In this document: positions 11,003 through 22,174 of the stretch, piece after piece | Layout: each line of letters begins with the position of its first letter | Numbering within the stretch: the first letter of the stretch is position 1 | NCBI GenBank assembly: GCA_017311185.1 | Contig: JAESUZ010003165.1 | Location: 1 to 64,000, forward strand | DNA from: Proteles cristata cristata | Lineage: Eukaryota > Chordata > Mammalia > Carnivora > Hyaenidae | DNA length: 64,000 nt | Direction: 5' to 3' | Made by a program: the position numbers and the translations under genes | Notes under the pieces: generated by a model | What the model was told of the DNA's origin: nothing | The model's input: the letters and a program-made list of their open reading frames with translations, nothing else | Database searches by the model: none

Positions 11003-11280
11003 ACGTAACTTAGTAGTTAAGGCCAGGAATATGGCGTCAGAAAAAAAAGTTGGGCTCAAATTCCTGACCGGCCATGTATGGTGTAAGATCTTGACCAAGT
11101 TACCTTAGCTTTTTCATGCTCTAAGCCTTGCGTGTTAACAGGATTGAGAATAGATGCTGCCTCTTAGCATTTGAGGTACAAATGTAATAATATAGTATGT
11201 GCCGAGTACTGAACTTGGTCTCTGACAGAGAGTAAAAGCTCAAATTTCTTCTTCCCTTCTGTTTTCTTGTTATTATGAAT
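11003..11280 (+). repeat. MIR
   Basis: 'ACTTAGTAGTTAAGGCCAGG', 'TGGGCTCAAATTCCTGAC', 'GTAAGATCTTGACCAAGTTA', 'AGGATTGAGAATAGATG' and 'AGAGTAAAAGCTCAAATTTC' with a final 'TTGTTATTATG' give the complete plus-strand order of MIR, from the tRNA-like 5' end to the 3' tail. Confidence 0.88.
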
Positions 11281-12789
11281 TCTCCATAATAATCTTTTTG
11301 CTGGTGCAAACAGTAGCATTTTGCCATCTTCCACAGCACACTGATCCCACCGAAATGCTTAGATCCCTCCTTAGTCTTCAATTGAAAGTTCTTGCCTTAA
11401 AACATCTAAGGCAAGATAACTGAATATCATTGGGTATACCCACTTGTTTTAAGGATTGATGGCCATATGGGACACCAACACTTGGATCCCAAACCCAATA
11501 CTCACCTTTGCTGTCCTATTTCAATATTAGTAGACACCATGAACTGACTGTTTAGAAGATCCAGGGCACTGTGGGCTTCTTTTTTCTCTGAAAGGTATTT
11601 GTTGTACACAGAGAAAAGGAAATTCTAAAAGAAAAGAACTTTGAGGTCTAGGATCCAAAGGAGTTTATTGTAAACAATTGAGAGGGTAAAAAAAAAAAAA
11701 AAAGAAACACTTAAAAGAGGTCAAAACAAGTACCTTGACAGAAACCTTTTCATTTACGTTGTTTCAAGTAAAATATCACATATTCAAAATGTTCCTATTA
11801 ATTTTCATATGCTAAACTCACTCAGCATGTTTGACTCTTTTCCTTCATAATGTTTTGGCACAAAAATGTAAATAACATTGTGCTTCACCTTCCTAAGTTC
11901 CCACAATCCATTTTCTGGGTAATAGGGGGAAGAATACACTAATGGTCAGAAACTGCACATTCTCCTGGTGGAAATCCAAAAGTCATTTTTTAAAAAAGTT
12001 TTCTGTCACAAGTTGTTCTTGGGAGTTTGTTCGCTGCCAACTAAAAACGATGATTTTCGGCAGAGTATAACCCTCTTCAAAATCAGACAGGGTGACTATA
12101 TCTCCGCATTGGTTTGGATGGAAGCCCTGTGAAAACACTGATTTTCTATGTCAGGTCAAGATCTGGAACCCTTGTTTTCTACTTCAGATTTTGTTTTCCT
12201 TGAAGAACTTCTGGAGCATGCCTATTTAACTGCTTTTGGGAGAGAGGCCAACTTCCCTTTCATCAAGTGAAAGAAGACAGGCTCCAAACGCACTTCAATT
12301 TGAGGATGGGGTACTACTGAACGTAGTTTCACAAGGAGCTATTTACAAAGTGGTTCATTGTGATGATAAAGAGGAAAAGAGAGTTAGAAGAACCATGTTC
12401 TAGTCTTGGCTCTTGTTATAGTCTTAGGGATATCATTTTTACCTCTTTGCCAGTTTCCTCAAGTTCACCTCAGGGAAGCACACCAGTCCTGTGTTACCTC
12501 TCTCAGAGAAGCACGACATAGTATACACCACACAAGTTCTTCAGTGAAGAAATCTGTAACTTTGTTAAACCAGTGTTACCCAAGCTTATTTGACCACTTA
12601 CCTACACATTCATGTTTTATGGAATTCATTTTGGGAAATACTACTTAGGTATACATTTACTCATCAGGAAAAAAAAGATGAGGGTATTAGAAAAATTATT
12701 AAATATTAAGATTCCTGTAAATTTTTATATTGCTTGATTGCTAAAAATGTCTGGGACCTGAAATGAGAATTGGATAATGAGAAAAAATT
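11281..12789. other. Unique noncoding sequence
   Basis: No repeat family is recognised. An A17 run lies near 11690. A minus-strand consensus-like donor (AAAG then GTGAGT, top-strand 11500-11509) has no convincing paired acceptor. No gene is called. Confidence 0.5.
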
Positions 12790-14265
12790 CTCAATTACAT
12801 TTAGAAAAGAACATGAAACTTCTGTTTATGGAAATATGGTGGAATAACTATCATGGAAAAAAACCCCTCTTGATCGGAGACATTTAAAAATGTTAGGATA
12901 TATTCTGTAAATATTTTAAATGTATGGCTGAAATTAATGAGAAAGTAAGAAAGTGGTGGTGAGGAGTTGAGGGAGGCAGGGAGGACCCAACAAAGAGAGA
13001 AAATCACAAAAACTTGAGAAAGTTTTGATCAAGACCCAAGACCATCTACCAATGCTTACTGACCTATAGCTGTGGAAAACAGAAGACAGAGCCAATGGAT
13101 GGTATAAGGTGAGAAGTCATATTTGAGACCCCAGTGTAAAGTTGAGATTCCCCCCACCCCACCCCTGAAATGTTACACCTCAATGAAACAGTGAACCAGA
13201 AATAAGATCCGCCTTGTGTGGCACCGTGGCATTAAAAAAAAAAAAAAAAATTGTGCTTCACTCTGATTCTGATGATTGATAAAATAATTTCCTTGAGAAT
13301 GTATAACCACATATACAGTCCTTATACGGATTTGGAGTTTGAAATTCACACCATCGTGGTAGTCACAAAAACTGTAAGGAGGAACTTACTTTCAAGAGTC
13401 ATTAGGTTTGAGTGCCATAGATGTCTACCAGAGACCAACATAAAGGAATATGTCTCCAATCTAGGCCGTGAAGAATTCAGACAAAGTTCTCATGAATACA
13501 ACACGCATAACATAATGTACATGGCAATGAGTCACCGTGAACTAGACAGAGCAAAACAAATAAAGAATCAGGTATTCAAATATTTCAGATATAAGATGAT
13601 CGGATCCAGTATATACACATGTTTAAAGAAATAAAAGGAAGAATCAGTGCTATAAGGGAAGAGAAACAAAAGCCTGTTAGAACAATCAGAAATATCTGAA
13701 AACATAGCATCTAGAAGTACAAAATACAATCATTAAATTAAAAACTCAACGGAAAGAGCAAACATCATATCAGACACAGCTGCAGAGGCATTTAGTTAAG
13801 TGCAAAACAGAACTAAAGATACTACGCAACATGCATTAAAAGGAACAGAGTGTTGGAAACCGTGAAAGAGAAATGAAAAGACCTGAAAGATAAAGTGGCA
13901 AGGTTGAACCCATTCCCAGCTGGAGTTCCAGAAGGAGAAAACAGAGAGTTCACATTTGAGGAATTTTCTAGTGTTGATGAAAGACATGACGTCTCAGCTT
14001 CAGGAAACCTAACAAATTCCAAGATAATAAAAATATCAAACATAGATCTATAACCGGACACATCTCAGTAAATTGGAAATAAAAGAAAAAGTCCAGGAGA
14101 AAACTTTCAGTTGAACAACAGAGAGAGAAAGGGAAAATACTGCCCACAAAGGAACGTAATTAGATAGACAGCTGACAGCCCTACAGCAAAAATGAAGCCA
14201 GAGGTATGGATGGTCCTGGTCGGTGCAAATGGCCTCATTAATATTCTGCAATTATGCAAACACCG
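12790..14265 (+). repeat. Decayed L1M/HAL1-like segment
   Basis: 14066-14215 follows the old L1/HAL1 order: 'GAAATAAAAGAAAAAGTCC', 'CACAAAGGAACGTAATTAGA', 'GACAGCTGACAGCC' and 'AATGAAGCCAGAGGTATGG'. Upstream, 'GGAGTTCCAGAAGGAGAAAA' (13922-13941) equals the 'ggagtcccagaaggagaag' block. The 5' part (12790-13230) is less certain. A 127-codon frame at 13251-13634 lies inside this degraded element and shows no intact L1 motif. Confidence 0.55.
13234..13250. repeat. A17 homopolymer
   Basis: A run of 17 A residues interrupts the old L1-like segment. It may mark the tail of a small retroposed piece ending here, but no donor element is recognised. Confidence 0.7.
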
Positions 14266-14616
14266 TAAAAGGAAACAGAATTTGACTCATAAAATGAGTA
14301 ACTAGAAAAAGGATACCATGTGGTAAAGGCAGAGCATCCCGGAAGTCTGCAGGGAAGGGAGTAGTGAGCTTGGCTGCCTATTTACCACATCTAAGGTGCC
14401 ATTGCCTCTTCTCATGCATTTTGCACCCCCCACCCCACTCGGTCCATCTCTTCTACAGATTCAGAAAGGTGTGTTATGGTTGCTCAACCAGAAATTCCAT
14501 CTAAGGCCCAATTTATAAGTATTATGCAGGCAAATCTAGCAACTCACTACATCTAATTATGGCTTTAAAAAAAATCAGTTAGAAGAAAGCACATCTGAAT
14601 GTCGTATGGAAATAAA
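14266..14616. other. Unique noncoding sequence
   Basis: No repeat or gene recognised. There is one C-rich tract near 14427-14440. Confidence 0.45.
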
Positions 14617-14624
14617 GTCTAAAG

Positions 14625-14796
14625 CAGTGGTTCCCAAACATGGCTATGCATTAGAACCATCTGGGGAGTGTTTCTTAAAATGTAAATAGCTGTACTATAT
14701 CTGATCTACTGAATCAGCATCTCAAACACAGGAGTCTATACTTTTAAAAAAGCTCTCCAGGTGATTCTGATACACTGACAACTTTGGGAATTACTG
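14625..14796 (+). mobile_element. MER5A-like nonautonomous hAT (Charlie) DNA transposon
   Basis: It begins 'CAGTGGTTCCCAAACATGGC' and ends 'CTTTGGGAATTACTG', the terminal inverted repeats of MER5A. The interior 'TGCATTAGAACCATCTGGGG', 'CTGAATCAGCATCTC' and 'CCAGGTGATTCTGATACACT' matches the family. The 8-bp flanks GTCTAAAG (14617-14624) and TTCTAAGA (14797-14804) are consistent with a decayed 8-bp hAT duplication. The family is nonautonomous and encodes no transposase. Confidence 0.9.
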
Positions 14797-14804
14797 TTCT
14801 AAGA

Positions 14805-17315
14805 GAATCTCAGCTAGATCTAGCCCTGTGCTTCAAAGACCTAAGTCCCGTGAAAGCTGTTACACTCAAAATGAAACTGCCTTGAAGACTGAAATAGATA
14901 CCAGGATGCCACTGCTTAATTATAGAACTGTCACGTGAAGCACAAATCTTCACGTTTACATGATTGGCCTTTCTCCACCTATAGTCAACTACATGGAAAC
15001 ATAATCACAAGAAAAGACTTGAACAACTCACATCAGCAATCACTGTCACATGTACCACCAATAGCTACATTACGTCTAGTATATTCTATCGGCATAGTTT
15101 CTTCTTGGGAATTACCAGGTTGCTGATGAATAGGGAGTCAGAATGAGGGGCATTAGATAAATTAAAAAGCCCTTGCAATATACTTCCCACTACAGGGAGG
15201 GTTTTCAACAAGACTGGAATACGCAAGCGTGTTAACAAGCAGCTCCGTGGGTGAGGTCGTCTGCCTCCGGGGCCTCCCGATGACGGGGCTGACAGTACTT
15301 GGGTGGGATCGGGATGTGCACAGATGATACAGCCTCTGTAAAACTCTTTAGCAAACCACCCTAGCCCTGCTTCAGATTAAAACTTTTTGAACATAGACTG
15401 CTCCTTTCTATTCTGAGACACAAGCACATGTTCATATTTCTAAAGTCGAGATGTGCCTTAAGACAGATATATAGATTTAATATGACTTTTTAAAAAGATT
15501 AATTCAGAGAAGCTCCAGCTATCAGATATAAGCTCTTTTCTCCGTTATGATTGCAAAATTTCTGTCGTGATGCCTCATATCGTCAGGATTTATCCTAGGT
15601 CAACCCCAGGATAATCAAGTACGGCCAGAGGGGCAGGTTCAAAATGGTCATGGTCTCCCTGTGTGTGGGAGGAATTTCCCCCAGGGGAGGGGGAAGAGAA
15701 AGAAAAAGAGTAGAAAAGAAAGGCTAGCTAGGAAAACAAAAGAGGGAAATCAGCTAGAAGTCTGTGAGGCCAAATAGTTGCTGCATTCGTAGTATTCTTG
15801 ATTAATTTCAAAGGGAGCGTCTGTCAGAAACAAACCAATTCATTAAAGTAGCATGTTTACAAGAGCAGGGTGGCAGCCCAGGTGAGATCTTAAATATATT
15901 TTTGGATTGTTTTAACAGTAAGAATTTGGATGGAGCGGAGGCAAAATGTAAATCCAGGAATAATATTTCCATTTTTTATTCATTCGTGCCTTTATTAAAC
16001 GTTGGCCTTGATTGCAAAAACTTGCCAACCTTTTACTGTTTGTTTACATGGGACCTATGGAAACAGAATTAGGCAATTTGTTCCTTCAAACTACCATCTT
16101 GCTCTTAAAATTCTAACGTGCAGCACTCTGGCTGCTCTTACAGGTCTACCACGTTGACCTCGTTAGCAAGCCTTGCAGAATTCTGATCCCTAAAGTAAAT
16201 CCACAGATACAATACCCAGCACTGAATGGTAATTCCTGGAAACATAGATCAGCTTGAAATCTGGTTAAGTAAAATAGCAAATTCAGTCTCTGATTTTTAA
16301 TTATTTTGTTTTCGTCTTTAAGCAAAATTATTTGTATCCTATAGACAGTAAAGAGTTACAAAGATAAAGCTTATGGTAACGGTTATTTGATGGAGACAAA
16401 CTTATGTTACACTAATTTTAATCCAGGGGTCTTACCTTTACCATAACAACTTTTATTTTCTTAAGTGAAAAGGAAAAAGATACGTTTTGGGCAAACAGCA
16501 AATGCATTTTATGTCAAATATAATTAATGTCTGATAAATAAAGTTTGTGAATTTTGGAAAAGAAAAGGGTTTTGTTTAGCTTTTGAACCATCTTTGGTAA
16601 AATAGCATTCTCTGCTCTTTTGACATCTGTTAGCTCCTCCATATCCTGGAAACATTAAGTGTATTATGCTTTCAGCTGGAAGCAAATAAGAACAAATCTC
16701 AGCCACCTCATTTTATAAATCCTTTCAATCATTTGTAATATTCTTTGACTTGCAAATAAAAGAACTGCATCAAAAAAGCAATTTAACTCATTGCTTACAG
16801 ATGGAAATAATGAACATCGGTCATTGTCTAAGGACAGAGTATAAGACTATATCCAAAACAGATCGCACTCAAATATCTATTCATCCCTTTATAATTTAAA
16901 GTGTGTTTCTAAAAAACCCACCAGTAATACCTCAAATTTCTATTTTCCCAAGGGGCAATGATCAAAATTTAAAGATTACGCACACGTGAGGAAACATGTG
17001 GTGACATAATATTCCTGATTTAGTGCACTGTTGCATGGAAATTAATTTTATTTGCCTGAGAATAATTTCAACAGACCATCTTATTCCTCTCTTATCCACT
17101 GGAATTGTTCTCTAACTCTGAATTAGGCCTTCAGAGAAAAGAGGTTTTAATAAAACACTTCTCTTTGTATGTTGGCATATTAGCGTATCTAGAAATTGTA
17201 CCACAGCGGTGAAAATTCAGTGATAGGGACATTATTTGCACCACACTTTATCTTCTTCATATGTGTACAGATCATGCTTAATTCAAAGGCGGTCTTCGAG
17301 ATCAGCCATTTCATT
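14805..17315. other. Long repeat-free block, candidate conserved noncoding DNA
   Basis: Over 2.5 kb no interspersed repeat is recognised. The AT-rich, CpG-poor 15.8-17.2 kb portion contains many ungapped low-complexity-free stretches such as 'CAAATTAATTTTATTTGCC'-like homeodomain-type AT cores (TAATTA/ATTAAT). This resembles mammalian conserved noncoding elements, but conservation cannot be measured from one genome. No coding frame is credible. Confidence 0.35.
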
Positions 17316-17319
17316 CCTT

Positions 17320-17520
17320 GAGGCTTACTCTGGCATTTACTGAACAAGGGGACGTGGACACATTTCCTAGCCTTTCCAGGTCTCTTTCTTTATTCGCTTT
17401 GTTAAGTGTGGGCATCACACTCACCGTGTTGGGTTTTATGAGGATTAGACACGTTAGCGAGTATCAAATCTAGTATGGTGCTTTGAAAACAAAGTAAGCA
17501 CACAATAAAAATTAGCTCCT
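17320..17520 (+). repeat. MIR, diverged
   Basis: 'CTCTGGCATTTACTGAACAA', 'CCTAGCCTTTCCAGGTCTC', 'TGTTGGGTTTTATGAGGATT', 'AGACACGTTAGCGAGTATC' and 'AAGCACACAATAAAAATTAG' follow MIR plus-strand order. The last two correspond to 'aaatgagttaatacatg' and 'gcgctcaataaatgttag'. Confidence 0.78.
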
Positions 17521-18185
17521 TTTTCTATTTTTAATCCATAGAATTATAATATAAAATAGGCTTTTTTCTCTTTACGAGTCTCTATTTCTTGGGGCCCTTT
17601 AAGAAGCAAGTGACCTAATGCAAAACCCAACTCAACAGAGGCCAGGTCCGTCCACGTGATCATTCCATGTTACCAGGACCCTATCGTCCTGTCTTCCTTC
17701 CTGTCTCTTGGCTCATCTCAAGCAGGATGCCACCAAGTGGCAGCAAATATGACATCCAAGAGCCTGTGCTTACATTACAACAGTTGAGGTCTCTTTCCCA
17801 ATACTTCCAGCAAGAATTCCAGAATTTTCTGACTATCCTGGTCTCGTCAGTTGCCTAACCCTGAACTAAACTAAACTCTAAGGTCAAGAGAATGTGACAA
17901 AGAAGAATGCATGCTTCCTCGCCGACTTAAGGGAGGTGGTAGCATCCCTACTTGAGTCACCATGAGCAGGAATTGACGAGAAAGGGCCCAGTTGGAATTA
18001 ACAGCTGAGACAGACTTGGGAAATGTCTGAACTGTAAACATATGTTTATGCCCCAGTCACACCAAGATCAATCTAAAGAGAATGGAAACTTTATAGGCTG
18101 AACATTTTCTATCATTGCCATTTGGTCTTTCATTATATGTTCAATTTATTTGCAGAGACATTCTATTAGTTACTTTTTGTTCAAA
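17521..18185. other. Unique noncoding sequence
   Basis: No repeat recognised. It contains a CTCF-like motif at 17730-17743. A 63-codon frame at 17667-17858 has no recognised domain. Confidence 0.45.
17730..17743 (+). promoter_or_regulatory. Candidate CTCF-binding motif
   Basis: The plus strand reads 'CCACCAAGTGGCAG', 13 of 14 matches to the CTCF core (A instead of G at position 7). It lies in otherwise unique sequence. Occupancy is unknown. Confidence 0.4.
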
Positions 18186-19620
18186 AAAGTACATTTTTGT
18201 ACTTCTTTTCCCTTTATTTCAAGTGTGTTTGCAATTTCTTGCTGATGCATTTTTATAAGGCTGCCTTAAAATCTTTGTTATATCATTGCAACATTTGTGC
18301 ATTCTCAGTGTTGAAATCTGTTGGCTGGACTCTCATTCAAGTGGAGATTTTCCTGGTTCTGGTATGAAGAGTGATTTTCAATTATAGCCTAGACATCTTG
18401 GGTATTATGAATCTCTATATCTTATCCGAGTCTGTTTTTAATAGGACCCCTCTGCCTCTGTGCCGGCGGGGGGAAGGGCATCCTGTTTCATTGCTGCCAG
18501 GTGGTGCTGGAAACCCAGGTTCTCCATTCCATCCCCACTGACACCCTGTGCTGGTGGGGTGGGAGGGGCTCCTCAATACTGCTAGGCAAGATGGGAGTTG
18601 GGGTTCCCCACTAAGCCTCTGCGGATACCAACCTGGATCCCGGAGAGGAGAGTGCCTGGTTACCCCTGCTCACGTGGCTCTGACTAATCCAGCAAGTAGA
18701 GTCAGTGGCTTGCCATTACGGAAAGATGATGACATTCCAGGCTTTCCGCTCAGCCTCCTCGGACACCACCCAGCATGGATGGGGACAGTGCCTTGTTACC
18801 ACTGAGTGGGAGTCAGAGTCGAAGTCCATTCTACGCAGGGCCCTCTGCCTTCACCATGGGGGTTGTGCTCATTACCGCCAGGGAGAAAGGAAAGCCCAGG
18901 CCCCCCATCTAGCTTTCTCTCACAGCACCCTAGCTTGGGTATCTGTTGCCTGGGGCTTTCATTTCAACGGGGCAAAGCAAAAAAAAGTCCAGATTCTCCA
19001 CTTTGTTTGCTGATAGACGTGGGGGTGGGGCTGCAGTTTTTTCTTATTTCACTGAAGTGGGAGGAGGGGTCGGTTATTTTCTAAAAGTCTTCTGTCATTC
19101 TAGCCTGCCTATTTCCTGGCCCCTTTGGCAAGAGAGAACAGGCACTTCCTGGTGCTTTTTTGGTCTGTTTTTCTGTTATGGCCTTGGAATTTGGGGGTGC
19201 CAGCTTCTCCATTACCCAGTTGCGATATGTGAGGAAAACAGAAACCAAAGCGAAACCCAAACCAGGCAAGTCAGTGCCATGTCAGTCGCTGGGTTCCAAG
19301 ATCCTTAGCTGGTTCGCCTGATTTTCTCTATCTTTCAGAGTGTTTTTATGTTTATCTTCAATATCTACTTTTCCCTCAGATCTTGGCCCATTAAGTCTTG
19401 GCTGCCTTCAGGATCCCAAAACTTCAACCCAAACCCAGCAAAATTATGCACATTCTAAATCACCGCTGATGCTGTGCGTCAAGAAACGGTGCTGTTCTAA
19501 GTGAGGGCAAGTGGGGCAATATATTGATCCCACTTCGCTGTGTTTTCCTTCTCGTTGGGATTGGGCCCCTGAAGTCCTAGCTTTCTTGGTGGTTCCCCAG
19601 TGCTTTCCAACTGGTCTTTA
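18186..19620 (-). repeat. Ancient L1 (L1M-type) segment, probably antisense
   Basis: 18295-18440 ('TGTTGGCTGGACTCTCATTC', 'GATTTTCCTGGTTCTGGTAT', 'GACATCTTGGGTATTATGAA') and the GC-richer 18440-19280 with repeated '...GGTGGAAGTCCAGGTTCTCC...'-like blocks match an abundant old mammalian L1-associated sequence as I remember it, read in antisense. Several overlapping frames of 60-120 codons (e.g. 18946-19308 plus) fall inside it, so they are not called as genes. The exact subfamily and strand are uncertain. Confidence 0.55.
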
Positions 19621-19625
19621 CAAAG

Positions 19626-19815
19626 CATCCCGTTTAGGGCACCTGGGTGGCTCAGTCGGTTAAGTGTCAGGTCATGAGCTCACGGTCTGTGGGTTCAGAG
19701 CCTGGAGCCTGCCTCAGATTCTGCGTCTCCCTCTCCATCTGCCCCTCCCCAACTCACGCTCTTTCTCACTCCCTCTCTCTCGAAAGTAAAGAAACATTTA
19801 AAAAGGTAAAAGAAA
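19626..19815 (+). repeat. CAN-SINE with internal deletions
   Basis: The head 'GGGCACCTGGGTGGCTCAGT' is followed by 'CGGTTAAGTGTC' joined straight to 'AGGTCATGAGCTCACGG', so the usual ~15-bp spacer is missing. 'GTGGGTTC' joins directly to 'AGAGCCTGGAGCC', losing the GTCGGGCTCTGTGCTGAC block. The pyrimidine tract and A-rich tail follow. Confidence 0.92.
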
Positions 19816-21569
19816 TAAAATAAAATTCAGTTTGCATGCACTGGTATGTACATTCTGGTCACTAAAATATTGATGTGTTAATTACTAAATAATCGTTACC
19901 CTCCATTCCCTGTGCCTTCCCTGGGATCCCACTGAAATTTCTAATGACCCAAGGTACAAAGGGCTAACACCTGGTCAGGATGCACCTAAAGCAGCCCCAC
20001 TCTGATGCCATTGCTAGCACCCTATCATTTTGGGGGAGAGTCCAAGCTTAGTTGTTAAGTATTTTGAATACCACTCCTGTGTACACCTGGGCCACGTAGA
20101 TCCTAGTTCATTTTTTCTCTTATTATAGGAATTAATTCTATTTCCCTCTTGGTTATTTCCATAGAGAATTGTTTGGCATGGTTCTTCCATTCATTTGCAT
20201 GGTAGGCAACAATATAATTAGCAAAAATATTCAGAATTGTTTCTGCTAATGAGCCCTATTTTAATTTCTAGTCTATGAATAGCTTTACCTTTTATTCACA
20301 TAATTAAAATCAGAGATAATTGCCAGGTTAAGCCAAATAACTTCTGATAAGGCTAACCTCACTACCGAGATAATTTTCTCTGACTAATCAAAAATGCTAT
20401 GCTGACTAGACGGAACTAAGGACACTCTATAACACATCTTACAGAAAGTAATCATTGCAAATTCACGAATAGTGGCCATCTTTATTTTTCTATTCCTCAC
20501 TGTAATCATTTACTCCTTGAACCGTGGTCTCCTATATCATTGCTGTTATGCTCAGCTGAGATAACTGTTCAAATTTCACAAGAACACGTGAGACTTTTAT
20601 GTTTTATGTTTACTACCAGCCTTCATCACTTATTCACTTATAATTCACATATTTACCTCTACGGGAAGATTCCAGGCATTAATTAAACTAGGTTATTTTT
20701 TTTCTTTGGACTAAATCACAAACCAGAGCCTAATTAATGTTTTTGCTAACTTGTAATGCAGTGGCAAAATCTCTGCTTCCCCGTATTTTTGCACCTGAAA
20801 CTGACCAGTCAAGATGATACTGCAGGCGATTTCTTTTTTTAATGCCTTAACTCTTTTTTTCTTCATAGGCTACTGTGGAAATGCCGCTGTGTAACATGAG
20901 GAGAAGGAAAAACGTTCGAGGCACATTACTAGTTCCAGCCATTGTGACCAAGACTTGGAGACTGTTCTGGGATCTGCCTCAAGTGCCGGGTGAACAACTA
21001 AGTCCAAAGAAACCTCAGTACCTAATTTAGCCTGTTTAACTAGGACTAAGCTTCTTTCAGGGATATGTGAGGCTCACCTACCTGAAGCTACCATGAAGGA
21101 CTGCGTTACAAGACACAGGAAGACTGCCAGATGGTCAGGATTTATTTCATATTGAGCTAATTTGGTCACGGTTCCTACCCCTAAAGAACTGGTGAAAAAC
21201 AGGTAGTCGGACCGACTCAGTCTGAGAACAGCTTTCTTCTCCAGGAATGGACAATCCAGCAGTATATGGTTCCTTATAGAAAAACAGTTGCTATTAATTT
21301 TGTGGGCATTCTGGTTCTGTATAGAAGGCAACTTTCCATTGTAAAAATGCACAACGTATAAATGTCAGGGTGTGCAAGTGGTGGCGGGGATTAAGAGACT
21401 ACCACCAGCTAGCTACTGGCCGTCATCAGAAATGTGCACGTCCCCTTATGAGTGGTCTATCTCTACAAGGACATTTTGCTCTCAAGGTGATATATGCAAC
21501 ATTACCTTGCATTCATGGATCCTACAGATACATAATATGTTAATATTCTTTCTTTCTGGCAAGAAGTAA
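19816..21569. other. Repeat-free block, candidate conserved noncoding DNA
   Basis: No interspersed repeat is recognised for 1.75 kb. 20100-20800 is AT-rich and CpG-poor with several TAATTA/ATTA-type cores. The exon-like sequence at 20869-21030 lies at its downstream side. A 92-codon minus-strand frame at 21074-21352 has no known domain. Confidence 0.4.
20869..21030 (+). other. Exon-like open segment behind a strong acceptor
   Basis: A branch-like CTTAAC (about 20845-20850) and a pyrimidine tract CTCTTTTTTTCTTCATAG end in AG at 20867-20868. The frame starting at 20869 stays open for 53 codons to a TAG at 21028-21030. The codon just before the AG junction in that frame is TAG, so the frame opens exactly at the predicted splice site. 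The peptide is basic (MRRRKNVRG near its start) and not recognised. No polyadenylation signal is visible close by and no start is assigned, so it may be a lncRNA exon or chance. Confidence 0.25.
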
Positions 21570-21692
21570 AGTTTCATTCATTTTGAAGTGAGGGAATGGA
21601 AGCCCAGCGTGATTCAGTGACTTGCTCAAGGTAACAAAACAGCTAAGTAGAAAAGTTGGATTCCAGTTCAATGTCCTTTGCAATTGGTCACC
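21570..21692 (-). repeat. MIR fragment, antisense
   Basis: 'CATTTTGAAGTGAGGGAATG', 'GAAGCCCAGCGTGATTCAGT', 'GACTTGCTCAAGGTAACAAA' and 'ACAGCTAAGTAGAAAAGTTG' correspond to the reversed MIR core (attttacagatgaggaaactgaggc...gtgacttgcccaaggtcac). Confidence 0.85.
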
Positions 21693-21728
21693 TTCCGAGT
21701 AATATTTGCATTTTCTCTATGTCTGATA

Positions 21729-22174
21729 CAGGCATATCTTGGAGATACTGTGGGTTCAGTTTCAGACCATCACAGTAATTGGAGTCAAGTGAATTTTTTG
21801 GCTTTCCAGTGCATATAACAGTTCTACATACATTATATTATAGTCTATTAAGTGTGCATTATGCCTAAAAAGAAGTACATACCATAATTAAAAATACTTT
21901 ATTGCTCAAAAATGCTAACCAGCTTCTGAAATCTCCGCGAGTTGTAATCACTGATCACAGATTGCCATCACAAATATACTAATAATGAAAAAGTTTGAAA
22001 TATTGAGAGAATGACCAAAATGTGACAGGGACATGAAGTGAGCGAATGTGCTGACAAATCTGCTTGAGGCAAGGTTGCCACAACCTTCAATTTGCAAAAC
22101 ATTAAAAACAAAAAAACCCACACTATATCTGTGAAGCACAATAATGCAAAGTCCAGTAAAATGAGGCATGCCTC
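21729..22174. mobile_element. Tigger1-like TcMar DNA transposon relic, internally deleted
   Basis: The left end 'CAGGCATATCTTGGAGATAC' and the reverse complement of the right end 'AGGCATGCCTCATTTTAC' are decayed terminal inverted repeats of a Tigger1-type element. Family blocks are visible: 'GAATTTTTTGGCTTTCCAGT', 'ATTAAGTGTGCATTATG' and 'AAATACTTTATTGCTCAAAA' on the left, and 'TTGCCACAACCTTCAATTTG' on the right. The left flank carries the expected TA; the right TA is lost. At 446 bp the transposase region is absent, so this is a nonautonomous relic. Confidence 0.8.

Noticed and set aside
11500..11510. Minus-strand donor-like string AAAG then GTGAGT
   Set aside because: No convincing acceptor or open segment lies on the upstream side of that strand.
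13251..13634. 127-codon open frame, plus strand
   Set aside because: It falls within a decayed L1/HAL1-like segment and shows no intact L1 motif.
18548..19308. Overlapping frames of 85-120 codons in a GC-richer stretch
   Set aside because: The DNA matches an old L1-associated repeat in antisense; the frames are shifted readings of the same sequence.
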